Positions 1 to 5,435 of a stretch of 8,464 bases of DNA are shown here, one piece after another. Both the position numbers and the translations under genes were made by a program. The notes beneath the pieces are model-generated. The model was not told the origin of the DNA. It saw only the letters and a list, made by a program, of their open reading frames with translations, and did not search any database. Source of the stretch: Phycisphaerales bacterium (GTDB lineage: Bacteria > Planctomycetota > Phycisphaerae > Sedimentisphaerales > Anaerohalosphaeraceae). The stretch covers positions 1 to 8,464 of the forward strand of contig DSDH01000220.1 of the NCBI GenBank assembly GCA_011055475.1. Reading direction: 5' to 3'. Each line of letters begins with the position of its first letter. The stretch's first letter is position 1.

Positions 1-3
1 CGT

Positions 4-735
4 CTATTTGGCCTGTGTTTCGACGACACGTCTGACGCGGTTGATGCGTTCGGTGAAGGGCGGATGACTGGCGAAGTAGCGGCCCAGGGCGCCGGGCTCG
101 CGTCCGAGGTCCGCCAATCGGGCGAACAGCCGCCCGCCGGCGGCGGGGTCGAAACCGGCCGCGATGATGAGAAGCGTGGCGAACCGGTCGGCCTCGGACT
201 CCAGGTCGCGGGAGTAGGCCCCGGCCAGGTACTGCACGCCCACGCGCTGCAGCCAGGCCGCCAGCGTGCCGCGGAGCGGCGTCATCCGGGAGGCGAACCG
301 GATGGCCGAGTCCGTCATGATCCGCTCCATGGCGTGCCCCTTGATGACGTGGGCCATCTCATGCGCCAGGATAAACGCCAGCTCATCGCGGTCCCAGCGG
401 CACAGGTCCATGATCGACCGCGTCAGGAAGATATACCCGCCGGGCAGCGCGAAGGCGTTGGGCTCGCCGCCGCCGACCACGCCGAAATGGAACCGCCGCT
501 GCCGGTCCCTGAGCTGGGCGGTGAGTTGGCGGCCGATATCGCCCAGGAGGTCACGGGCCTCGACCGAGGGCTCGGCGGCCACCTGCGCACGGACCTCGTC
601 GGCCAGGTCCGCGCCGACCTGGGCCTCGGCGGCGAGCATCTCATCATGGCTGCCGAAGACCGACTGCCAGACCCATCGCGCCCGACGGACCTTCGGCCCC
701 AGCCGTCGACCCAGATTGTAGAACAAGCGAGCCAT
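4..735 (-). CDS. M48 family zinc metallopeptidase (BepA/LoiP/Oma1-like core)
   Basis: Predicted zinc-dependent endopeptidase of family M48, 243 residues. The zinc site is visible: HEMAH at residues 125-129 supplies two histidines and the catalytic glutamate, and LESEAD at about 178-183 fits the ExxxD motif that gives the third ligand (Glu179). The C-terminal SHPPFTERI (about 223-231) matches the conserved HP..eR element of BepA/LoiP-type proteins. Family members degrade or refold misfolded envelope proteins, but here no signal peptide or clear membrane segment is seen; the N-terminus is basic (MARLFYNLGRRLGPK). The reading frame is open 19 codons further, to an ATG at 792. I chose the ATG at 735 because GAAGGA lies 7 nt before it and the upstream residues look non-coding. 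The substrate cannot be told. The gene stands alone and is divergent from rsmH. Family is secure; role and location are not. Confidence 0.9.
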   Translation of the reverse strand: MARLFYNLGRRLGPKVRRARWVWQSVFGSHDEMLAAEAQVGADLADEVRAQVAAEPSVEARDLLGDIGRQLTAQLRDRQRRFHFGVVGGGEPNAFALPGGYIFLTRSIMDLCRWDRDELAFILAHEMAHVIKGHAMERIMTDSAIRFASRMTPLRGTLAAWLQRVGVQYLAGAYSRDLESEADRFATLLIIAAGFDPAAGGRLFARLADLGREPGALGRYFASHPPFTERINRVRRVVETQAK

Positions 736-742
736 AATTCTG

Positions 743-748
743 TCCTTC
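743..748 (-). promoter_or_regulatory. Ribosome binding site deciding the M48 gene start
   Basis: GAAGGA on the minus strand, 7 nt before the ATG at 735-733. It favours this start over the upstream in-frame ATG at 792. Confidence 0.6.
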
Positions 749-797
749 ACGCGTACCCCCGGCGGCCGACCACCGCACGGCATGCCCTGCACCTGTC

Positions 798-803
798 ATT
801 CTA
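798..803 (-). promoter_or_regulatory. Possible -10 box for the M48 gene
   Basis: TAGAAT on the minus strand, one mismatch from TATAAT, about 60 nt upstream of the chosen start. No good -35 box stands at the right spacing, so this is a weak call. Confidence 0.25.
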
Positions 804-923
804 ACCGCTTTCGCATCAGACCGCACAGGTTCAGGCCACAGAAAACGCTGAGCCCCTGCACCGACCGAGAAACGCCCCTGCCAGGCAACCGATGCCGTCT
901 TCATGACAATCTGGCCCGCAAGG

Positions 924-951
924 TTGTGCCTTTGAGCCGATGTGGTATGCT
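924..951 (+). promoter_or_regulatory. Weak candidate promoter for rsmH
   Basis: TTGTGC at 924-929, a 16-bp spacer, then TATGCT at 946-951, about 30 nt before the rsmH ATG. The match is partial (three and four of six positions), so chance is not excluded. Confidence 0.25.
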
Positions 952-981
952 TTGCCTTGAGAGGATTTCGGGCACGAGCGT

Positions 982-1950
982 ATGGGCAAGCGACAATCGA
1001 CAAATCGAGGATTACGGGCCAAGGGGCGCACACCCGAAGGGACGCATGTCCCGGCGATGGCGGCGGAGGTCCTGGCCCTTCTGGACCCGCAACCGGGCGA
1101 CGTGGTGGTGGATTGCACCATCGGGTACGGCGGCCACGCCAGGATGTTCCTGGAACGGATCGGGCCGCAGGGCCGCTTGATCGGGCTGGACATTGACGGC
1201 CCGGAACTCGACCGCACGCGGCGGCGTCTGGGCGCGGACGGGCGGGTGCGTCTGCACCGGCGCAACTTCGCCGAGCTGCCCGATGTGCTGAAGGCCGAAG
1301 GGATCGCCGGGGCGAGCGTGATCTTCGCCGATCTGGGCGTCTCCAGCATGCAGGTGGACGACGCGACCCGCGGCATCGGCTTCAAGGCGGATGGGCCCCT
1401 CGATATGCGGATGGATGATCGGATCGAGACCACCGCCGCGGACCTGCTGGCCACGCTCAGCGAAGTAGAATTGAGCGACGCCCTGCGGCGATTGAGCGAC
1501 GAGCCCGATCACGAGGCCATCGCACGGCTGATCGCAGGCCAGCGACAGGTGCAGCCGGTCGCGACGGTGGACGAGCTGGTCCGACTGGTCCTGAACGCCA
1601 AGGGCTTCACGCCCCGGACGTGGAAACGGTATCAGAAACAGGCGCCCTTCGGCACGGCTCACCCGGCGGCTCGAACCTTTCAGGCGTTGCGGATTCTGGT
1701 GAACAATGATCTGACCCACCTGGACCGATTCCTGGCCCTCGCGCCACAGTGCCTGGCGAGCGGCGGGCGCATCGGCGTGTTGAGCTTTCAGCCGGGCGAG
1801 GATCGACTCGTCAAGCAGGCCTTCCGGGACGGGTATCGGACGGGCGTATACGCCGCGATCGCACCGAACGTACTGCGACCGCGCACCGGTGAGATCGTGA
1901 AGAACCCCCGCTCGGCCTCGGCGCGATTCCGCTGGGCCAGAAGGGCATAG
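982..1950 (+). CDS. rsmH: 16S rRNA (cytosine(1402)-N4)-methyltransferase RsmH
   Basis: SAM-dependent methyltransferase (formerly MraW) that N4-methylates C1402 in the 16S rRNA decoding centre; cytoplasmic, 322 residues against 313 in E. coli. Family landmarks in order: HVP (22-24), SAM-binding motif I DCTIGYGGHA (44-53), DID (70-72), DLGVSSMQVDDATRGIGF (117-134), DGPLDMRMD (137-145), HPAARTFQALRILVNNDL (227-244) and the C-terminal NPRSASARFR (308-317). The usual SFHSLEDR is changed to SFQPGEDR (268-275), and the loop before the C-terminal NPR motif is short. An in-frame stop at 958-960 leaves ATG 982 as the first possible start; a GAGAGGA lies rather far upstream (959-965). Unlike in most bacteria, no mraZ, ftsL, ftsI or mur gene is adjacent. 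A weak stem (GAAGGG/CCCTTC, 1940-1959) overlaps the stop codon. Identity is firm at family level. Confidence 0.93.
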   Translation: MGKRQSTNRGLRAKGRTPEGTHVPAMAAEVLALLDPQPGDVVVDCTIGYGGHARMFLERIGPQGRLIGLDIDGPELDRTRRRLGADGRVRLHRRNFAELPDVLKAEGIAGASVIFADLGVSSMQVDDATRGIGFKADGPLDMRMDDRIETTAADLLATLSEVELSDALRRLSDEPDHEAIARLIAGQRQVQPVATVDELVRLVLNAKGFTPRTWKRYQKQAPFGTAHPAARTFQALRILVNNDLTHLDRFLALAPQCLASGGRIGVLSFQPGEDRLVKQAFRDGYRTGVYAAIAPNVLRPRTGEIVKNPRSASARFRWARRA

Positions 1951-2020
1951 CCCCCCTTCCTTTGGGCGGCCTCATGCACAAAAGCCTCAGTCATGAACCG
2001 TTTGGCCCGCGATTCCCCGC

Positions 2021-2947
2021 TCAGGCCCATACACGCGGGGCATGGTCCTTAAAGGGGTAGACCCGTGCGGGTCGTTCCGGTGGGGGCGAGCCATCCGGTT
2101 CGTGTCCCTTCGGCCCGGCGTCGCCGGGCGGTGCGCCATTCGGAGGCGGAGGTGGCCCATCCGGCGAACGATCCGGGGGCGCCGCTTCATCCCGCGGGCG
2201 TGGACCGCCGCGACCGGGGCCGAATCGCTGCTGCATCTGCTGCATCTGCTCTTGCATCTTCTGACGCTGCGGTTCGGTAAGAACGCCGTTGACCTCCTCC
2301 CACATCTTCCGGAACAGGCCGCTGCGCACCTCCGGTGATTCGGCTTGGTCGAATTGCTCCACGTACTTCTTGCCGATCTCCTCGATCGCGGTTTTCTGCT
2401 CGTCGCTCAGGTTCAGTGGCTCGGTGGCCCGGCGGATCATCTCATCGGCCTTGGGCATCTGCCCACCGGGCGGCCTGCGATCACGATCGCCCTCGCGATC
2501 GCGCGGACCCCGGCCGCGCCAGCCCCCTCGCCGCTGCATCTCCTCAAGGTCTTGCCGCCATTGCCTGAACTGATCGGTGGATAGAACCCCCCTCATTTGG
2601 ACGATCAACTGCGCCCGGATCTGCTCCATCTGCTCCTCAATGCTCGTCCGCAGTTTCTTCATCTGCTCGAACTGCTCGCGTATGGCCGTATGCACCTGCT
2701 GGGCCTGCTGTTCGCTCAATTCGTAGCGACCCTGCATCTCATGCACGATCCGCCACAGCATGCCCTCATCGAAGTCCGGGCGGGGCGTGATCCGGTCGCG
2801 ATACTTCAAGTACGTGCCGCCGGCGCCGATAACGATGCCGAACACGAGCGTCAGCAGCGCCAGGGCGGTCATCTCCCACAACCGCGCGCGGCGCGACGGA
2901 CCGACCACGGGTGCGGAGACCGGCTTGTCCGAACCGGGCGTTACCAC
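2021..2947 (-). CDS. Membrane-anchored periplasmic sensor-like protein with two Spy/CnrX-type helical modules
   Basis: Predicted 308-residue protein from a GTG start that overlaps the upstream gene's stop (GTGGTAA). Layout: about 25 cytoplasmic residues; one membrane segment (about 26-46, TALALLTLVFGIVIG); a first helical module (about 62-137, with ELSEQQ near the start and LSTDQ near the end); an Arg/Gly/Asp-rich linker (about 139-167); a second module (about 175-241, with LNLSDEQ and LTEPQRQKM); and a Pro/Gly/Asp-rich, probably disordered tail to 308. LTxxQ-type paired helices are typical of Spy, CpxP, ZraP and CnrX, which bind unfolded proteins or metal in the periplasm. The HxxxH metal ligands of CnrX are not evident in the first helix (sequence around it: RIVHEMQGRY). 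Third gene of the sigma-factor operon, so it probably feeds envelope signals to the small membrane protein before it. The frame stays open to an ATG at 3124, but that part overlaps the 89-residue gene and looks spurious. ATG 2872 is an alternative start. Confidence 0.75.
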   Translation of the reverse strand: MVTPGSDKPVSAPVVGPSRRARLWEMTALALLTLVFGIVIGAGGTYLKYRDRITPRPDFDEGMLWRIVHEMQGRYELSEQQAQQVHTAIREQFEQMKKLRTSIEEQMEQIRAQLIVQMRGVLSTDQFRQWRQDLEEMQRRGGWRGRGPRDREGDRDRRPPGGQMPKADEMIRRATEPLNLSDEQKTAIEEIGKKYVEQFDQAESPEVRSGLFRKMWEEVNGVLTEPQRQKMQEQMQQMQQRFGPGRGGPRPRDEAAPPDRSPDGPPPPPNGAPPGDAGPKGHEPDGSPPPERPARVYPFKDHAPRVWA

Positions 2948-3210
2948 AGCGAAGCCACCATCACCGGCCGATACAGTTCCATCATGGGATTGCTCAGGGC
3001 CATCCAGGCGTTGATCGCGAGAAACAGAATGATCGACGCCGCCACGGCGGACAACCCGGCCAGCACGCCCCAAGGGGCGATCGGTACGGGCGCCGGCGAA
3101 GCGGTGGCGACGCGGATCCGCCACAGGACCCGATCCGCCACGTCAATGCTGGGGGGCCGTTCCCCCCGCGCCCGGGCAATCAGTTTTTCAATTCGGTTCA
3201 GCGCATCCAT
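2941..3210 (-). CDS. Small single-pass membrane protein, putative anti-sigma factor (CnrY-like position)
   Basis: An 89-residue protein. About 45 residues with a charged start (MDALNRIEKLIARARGERPP, then DVADRVLWRIR) face the cytoplasm by prediction; one hydrophobic segment follows (about 46-70, WGVLAGLSAVAASIILFLAI); about 19 residues remain outside. Size and topology resemble CnrY, the small anti-sigma factor that holds CnrH at the membrane, but I see no sequence signature that proves homology. The gene sits between the sigma factor and the sensor-like gene. Its ATG overlaps the end of the sigma gene by 13 nt, and its TAA is embedded in the GTG start of the next gene, a classic sign of translational coupling. 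GGGAG lies 8 nt before the ATG. Existence is well supported; the anti-sigma role is inferred from context. Confidence 0.72.
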   Translation of the reverse strand: MDALNRIEKLIARARGERPPSIDVADRVLWRIRVATASPAPVPIAPWGVLAGLSAVAASIILFLAINAWMALSNPMMELYRPVMVASLW

Positions 3211-3764
3211 CCCAATTTCTCCCGGAGCCCCTGCCGCTCGGCAAGGTCTCGCAACTTCTTGCGGGCTCGGTAGGCCCGCATCTTGACCATCGCTCGGTTC
3301 CAGCCCATGCGCTGGGCGATCTGCTCGGTGCTCTGGCCTTCAAAGTACATCAGCGTCAGCACCAGGCGATCCGCCTCGCGAAGCTGATCGAGCAGCCAGT
3401 GGACCACCTTGCCGGCTGCGGCCGGATCGATGTCCTCGATCGCCTCCGGCTGCTCGATCAGATCCGCCTCCTGGATCGCGTATTCCACATTGGAGCGGGC
3501 CTGCTTCTTCCAGAAGCGGTAGCCGACGCGTGTCGCAATACGACTCAGCCAGCCCGCAAAAGAGCCCTCGTGCCGAAAGCTCGGCAACGAGAAATAGGCC
3601 TGGACAAAAACCTCCTGGGCGAGTTCCTCAAGGGTGTTTCGATCCCGGGTGAATCGCCAGAGAAGCCCGGCCACCTGCTGCTGATGCCGTTCGACAAGCC
3701 GCCGAAACGCCTCCTGATCCCCGTCGCAGGAAGCCTGGATGTCCAGCCGATCCTGTTCTTCCAC
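3198..3764 (-). CDS. ECF-type RNA polymerase sigma-70 family factor
   Basis: Alternative sigma factor that directs RNA polymerase to a small regulon. From the GTG at 3764 it has 188 residues, usual for group 4 (ECF) factors. Region 2 spans about 17-90: GDQEAFRRLVERH, then LEELAQEVFVQAY, the core-binding and -10 recognition part, and FAGWLSRIATRVGYRFWKK. Region 4 spans about 122-172: LREADRLVLTLMYFEGQST and a helix-turn-helix (EQIAQRMGWNRAMVKMRAYRARKKL) for the -35 element. Region 3 is absent, as in ECF factors. The frame extends to an ATG at 3812, adding 16 residues. I prefer GTG 3764 because a near-consensus promoter (3771-3799) lies within that extension and would start transcription at about the GTG itself. 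First gene of a three-gene overlapping operon with a putative anti-sigma factor and sensor. Family is secure; start and ECF subgroup are uncertain. Confidence 0.88.
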   Translation of the reverse strand: MEEQDRLDIQASCDGDQEAFRRLVERHQQQVAGLLWRFTRDRNTLEELAQEVFVQAYFSLPSFRHEGSFAGWLSRIATRVGYRFWKKQARSNVEYAIQEADLIEQPEAIEDIDPAAAGKVVHWLLDQLREADRLVLTLMYFEGQSTEQIAQRMGWNRAMVKMRAYRARKKLRDLAERQGLREKLGWMR

Positions 3765-3770
3765 CGGTCT

Positions 3771-3799
3771 ATTGTACTCCCTGCCTGCGGCAAGGTCAA
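3771..3799 (-). promoter_or_regulatory. Near-consensus sigma-70 promoter of the sigma-factor operon
   Basis: On the minus strand TTGACC (3799-3794), a 17-bp spacer, then TACAAT (3776-3771); each hexamer is five of six to consensus. The expected transcription start, six or seven bases past the -10 box, falls at about the GTG at 3764, so the message may have no leader. This implies basal expression by the housekeeping sigma factor. Confidence 0.6.
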
Positions 3800-3900
3800 T
3801 TCCCCCAAGCATTTACGGCTCACTTGTCCTCGTCCTCGTTCCATTTTGGGGGCCGCATCGATCCATCCCTCTATCGGCGGGATCGCTCCAACGAACACAG

Positions 3901-3938
3901 AAAAATGGGCCGGCGGCCGAGGCGGTCCCACCGGCCCA
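3901..3938 (-). terminator. Intrinsic terminator of the secreted Spy-like gene
   Basis: On the minus strand TGGGCCGG (3938-3931) pairs with CCGGCCCA (3913-3906), with a GC-rich 17-nt loop, followed by TTTTT at 3905-3901. It lies 22 nt past the TAA at 3961-3963 and separates this gene from the sigma operon downstream. Confidence 0.75.
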
Positions 3939-3960
3939 CACTACTGGGGTTGGAATTGGC

Positions 3961-4857
3961 TTATTGTCCGCCGCCCCGAGGTCCACGCGCGCCGCGCTCG
4001 GGCGCCCCTTCGGGCCGAGCACCGCCGCCAAAACGCTGGAAGCGCTGCTGACGAAGCTCTTCCATCTTCTGGCGCTGCTCCGGGGTCAAGACGGCGTCTG
4101 TCTCTTGGCGCATCTTTTCAAAGATCTCCCGCCGCTGCTCGCGGTCGGCGTTCTGCATCTGCCCCATGTATTTATTGCGAATGTCTTCCATCTTCTTTTG
4201 CTGCTCTTCGCTCAGACCTAGCTCCTCCATGCCGAACATACCGCCAAACTGACGTGGCCGCTGGCCTTCGGCATCCCTCTGGGGACGCTCGGCCGGAGGC
4301 TGCATCTCATCCAGCTTGGCCCGCTGCTCCTCGGTAAGCACCCGCGTTCGGATGTCCCGCATCAGCCGCTGCATGGCATCACGGACCATCTGGGCCACCT
4401 GCTGCCTCTGCTCGGGGCTCAGGTTCAACTGCTCGGACATCCGTTGGAACATCTCCATGTTGAACGCGGGGCCCTGGCCCGGCCGCTCAGGCGGTGTCTG
4501 CTCGCCCGGACGCTGACCAAAACGCTGCTGCATCTGCGCCCGCTGTTCCTCGGTGAGAATCTTGTTGACAGCCTCACGCATCTCCTGGAACAGCTTCTGA
4601 CGTGCTTCGGGGGTCTCGGCCTCGCGGATCTTGCCCATGAACTCCTGGCGAATCGCGTTCATCTTCTCCTGCTGCTCGGCGCTGAGATTCATGCCTCCGA
4701 ACATCTGTCCCGGCGCCCCCCCCATCCCTCTGCGGGCCCCGGCGGGCGGAGTGCCCTGAGGACCTTGCCCCCGAGCGGGCGGCTGGGCCCAAACGGATTG
4801 ACCCACCAAGGCCAGAATCGCTACGGCGACCACTGCTGCCATCCACTTTGCCTTCAT
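3961..4857 (-). CDS. Secreted protein with three Spy/CpxP-like LTxxQ modules
   Basis: A 298-residue protein exported by a signal peptide (basic MKAKW, hydrophobic core to about 20, likely cleavage after SVWA at 24). Three modules follow, each opened by LSxEQ and closed by LTxEQR: 57-112 (NLSAEQQEKM to LTEEQRAQM), 145-185 (NLSPEQRQQV to LTEEQRAKL, shorter) and 214-272 (GLSEEQQKKM to LTPEQRQKM). Gly/Pro/Arg-rich linkers separate them, and the C-terminus is Gly/Arg-rich. This LTxxQ pattern marks the Spy/CpxP family of periplasmic, cradle-like helical proteins that bind unfolded proteins or metals. Residues 58-112 closely resemble the second module of the sensor-like protein two genes on. Met is abundant; Cys is absent and I saw no His, so it lacks the usual soft-metal ligands apart from Met. 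AGGAGA stands 7 nt before the ATG. A candidate ECF promoter lies at 4904-4927. Function inferred: envelope-stress chaperone or sensor partner. Confidence 0.83.
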   Translation of the reverse strand: MKAKWMAAVVAVAILALVGQSVWAQPPARGQGPQGTPPAGARRGMGGAPGQMFGGMNLSAEQQEKMNAIRQEFMGKIREAETPEARQKLFQEMREAVNKILTEEQRAQMQQRFGQRPGEQTPPERPGQGPAFNMEMFQRMSEQLNLSPEQRQQVAQMVRDAMQRLMRDIRTRVLTEEQRAKLDEMQPPAERPQRDAEGQRPRQFGGMFGMEELGLSEEQQKKMEDIRNKYMGQMQNADREQRREIFEKMRQETDAVLTPEQRQKMEELRQQRFQRFGGGARPEGAPERGARGPRGGGQ

Positions 4858-4903
4858 CTTTGACTCTCCTTTCGCATACCCCTTTGACCTTCATACGGAA
4901 CCA

Positions 4904-4927
4904 GACGGGCCCCTTGGCCGCCTTTCC
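4904..4927 (-). promoter_or_regulatory. Candidate ECF-type promoter for the secreted Spy-like gene
   Basis: On the minus strand GGAAA (4927-4923), a 15-bp spacer, then CGTC (4907-4904), about 47 nt before the ATG. This is near the GGAAC and CGTC pattern of many ECF promoters. Short motifs like this occur by chance in GC-rich DNA; the support is position plus the ECF gene next door. Confidence 0.3.
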
Positions 4928-4965
4928 ACGGGGTTAGTGGCCTTGGAGAGGGGTCGGTAACGGCC

Positions 4966-4992
4966 GGAAAACCGTGAAAACCGCGAAAACCG
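4966..4992. repeat. Three tandem 9-bp repeats (NGAAAACCG)
   Basis: GAAAACCG occurs at 4967-4974, 4976-4983 and 4985-4992, exactly 9 bp apart with one variable base between copies. A small stem-loop follows directly (CCGCA 4993-4997, TGCGG 5001-5005). The array is about 110 bp upstream of the Spy-like ATG and could be a binding site, but nothing proves this. Confidence 0.6.
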
Positions 4993-5021
4993 CCGCAAAA
5001 TGCGGATCAGGACACCTTTTC

Positions 5022-5055
5022 GGCCTTTCGGAGGGGCCGGCATGGAGGAAAGGCC
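5022..5055. repeat. Inverted repeat GGCCTTTC / GAAAGGCC
   Basis: Perfect 8-bp arms at 5022-5029 and 5048-5055 with an 18-nt loop. There is no T-tract on either side, so it is not an obvious terminator. Confidence 0.45.
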
Positions 5056-5154
5056 CCTGCCACACCGGACTTGCCTGCCCCGACGCCCGCACGCCGGGAC
5101 CGAGGGCATCCGGAATCCACCCTCTGCGTGGCAGGTGTTCTGCATGCGCCTTAT

Positions 5155-5316
5155 GGCCGCCACTGAACCCGATAGGTGAATCGGACGGCCCGTCTCCGCA
5201 ATTCTTGCAAAGACCGATCCACTTCGCTCCGTCGGGTGGCCGCCACTGAACCCGAAGGGTGAAGTGGATGGCGTCCGGGGCTGTTGGGCAGACCCATCCA
5301 CTTCGCTTCACTCAGT
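5155..5316. repeat. Two adjacent copies of an 80-bp element with conserved ends
   Basis: Copy A (5155-5237) and copy B (5238-5316) both open with the same 18 bases (GGCCGCCACTGAACCCGA) and both close around ATCCACTTCGCT. The middles differ. In copy B, GAAGTGGATGG (5261-5271) and CCATCCACTTC (5294-5304) are perfect 11-bp inverted arms with a 22-nt loop; in copy A the equivalent arms are imperfect. The pattern suggests a stem-loop repeat with a variable loop, like REP or MITE-type intergenic repeats. Confidence 0.65.
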
Positions 5317-5319
5317 GGC

Positions 5320-5364
5320 TGCCACCCCAGGCGTGGGTGGCATGGCCACACTTGTGTGGCCATG
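5320..5364. repeat. Two abutting palindromes, one with 11-bp perfect arms
   Basis: TGCCACCC (5320-5327) pairs with GGGTGGCA (5335-5342). Next to it CATGGCCACAC (5341-5351) and GTGTGGCCATG (5354-5364) are perfect inverse copies around only two bases (TT), almost a full 24-bp palindrome that could form a cruciform or bind a dimer. Confidence 0.65.
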
Positions 5365-5393
5365 GCGTGATGCACGGGCCCACATCGCCAGGA

Positions 5394-5435
5394 CATGCCC
5401 ATCCGCCTCCGGCGGACCAGAGGCTGATGGGCATG
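5394..5435. repeat. Inverted repeat CATGCCCATC / GATGGGCATG
   Basis: Perfect 10-bp arms at 5394-5403 and 5426-5435. The 22-nt loop holds a smaller GCC/GGC-rich stem. The right arm runs into the first unit of the 38-bp tandem repeat. Confidence 0.55.

Noticed and set aside
64..804. 246-codon plus-strand open frame opposite the M48 gene
   Set aside because: The minus strand carries HEMAH and the other M48 motifs; the plus-strand product is low-complexity Arg/Gly/Pro with no domain.
2948..3124. First 59 codons of the longest version of the sensor frame
   Set aside because: They overlap the well-supported 89-residue membrane gene and are Arg/Asp-rich without family similarity; the GTG at 2947 fits the operon better.
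3838..3842. GGAAC on the minus strand upstream of the sigma operon as an ECF autoregulatory -35 box
   Set aside because: No CGTC or GTC-type -10 element occurs at 15-17 bp; the nearest CGTAA is 20 bp away. The sigma-70 promoter at 3771-3799 is a better explanation.
3399..4337. 312-codon plus-strand open frame
   Set aside because: It runs antisense across the sigma gene, a terminator, a promoter and the Spy-like gene; translation has no recognisable domain.
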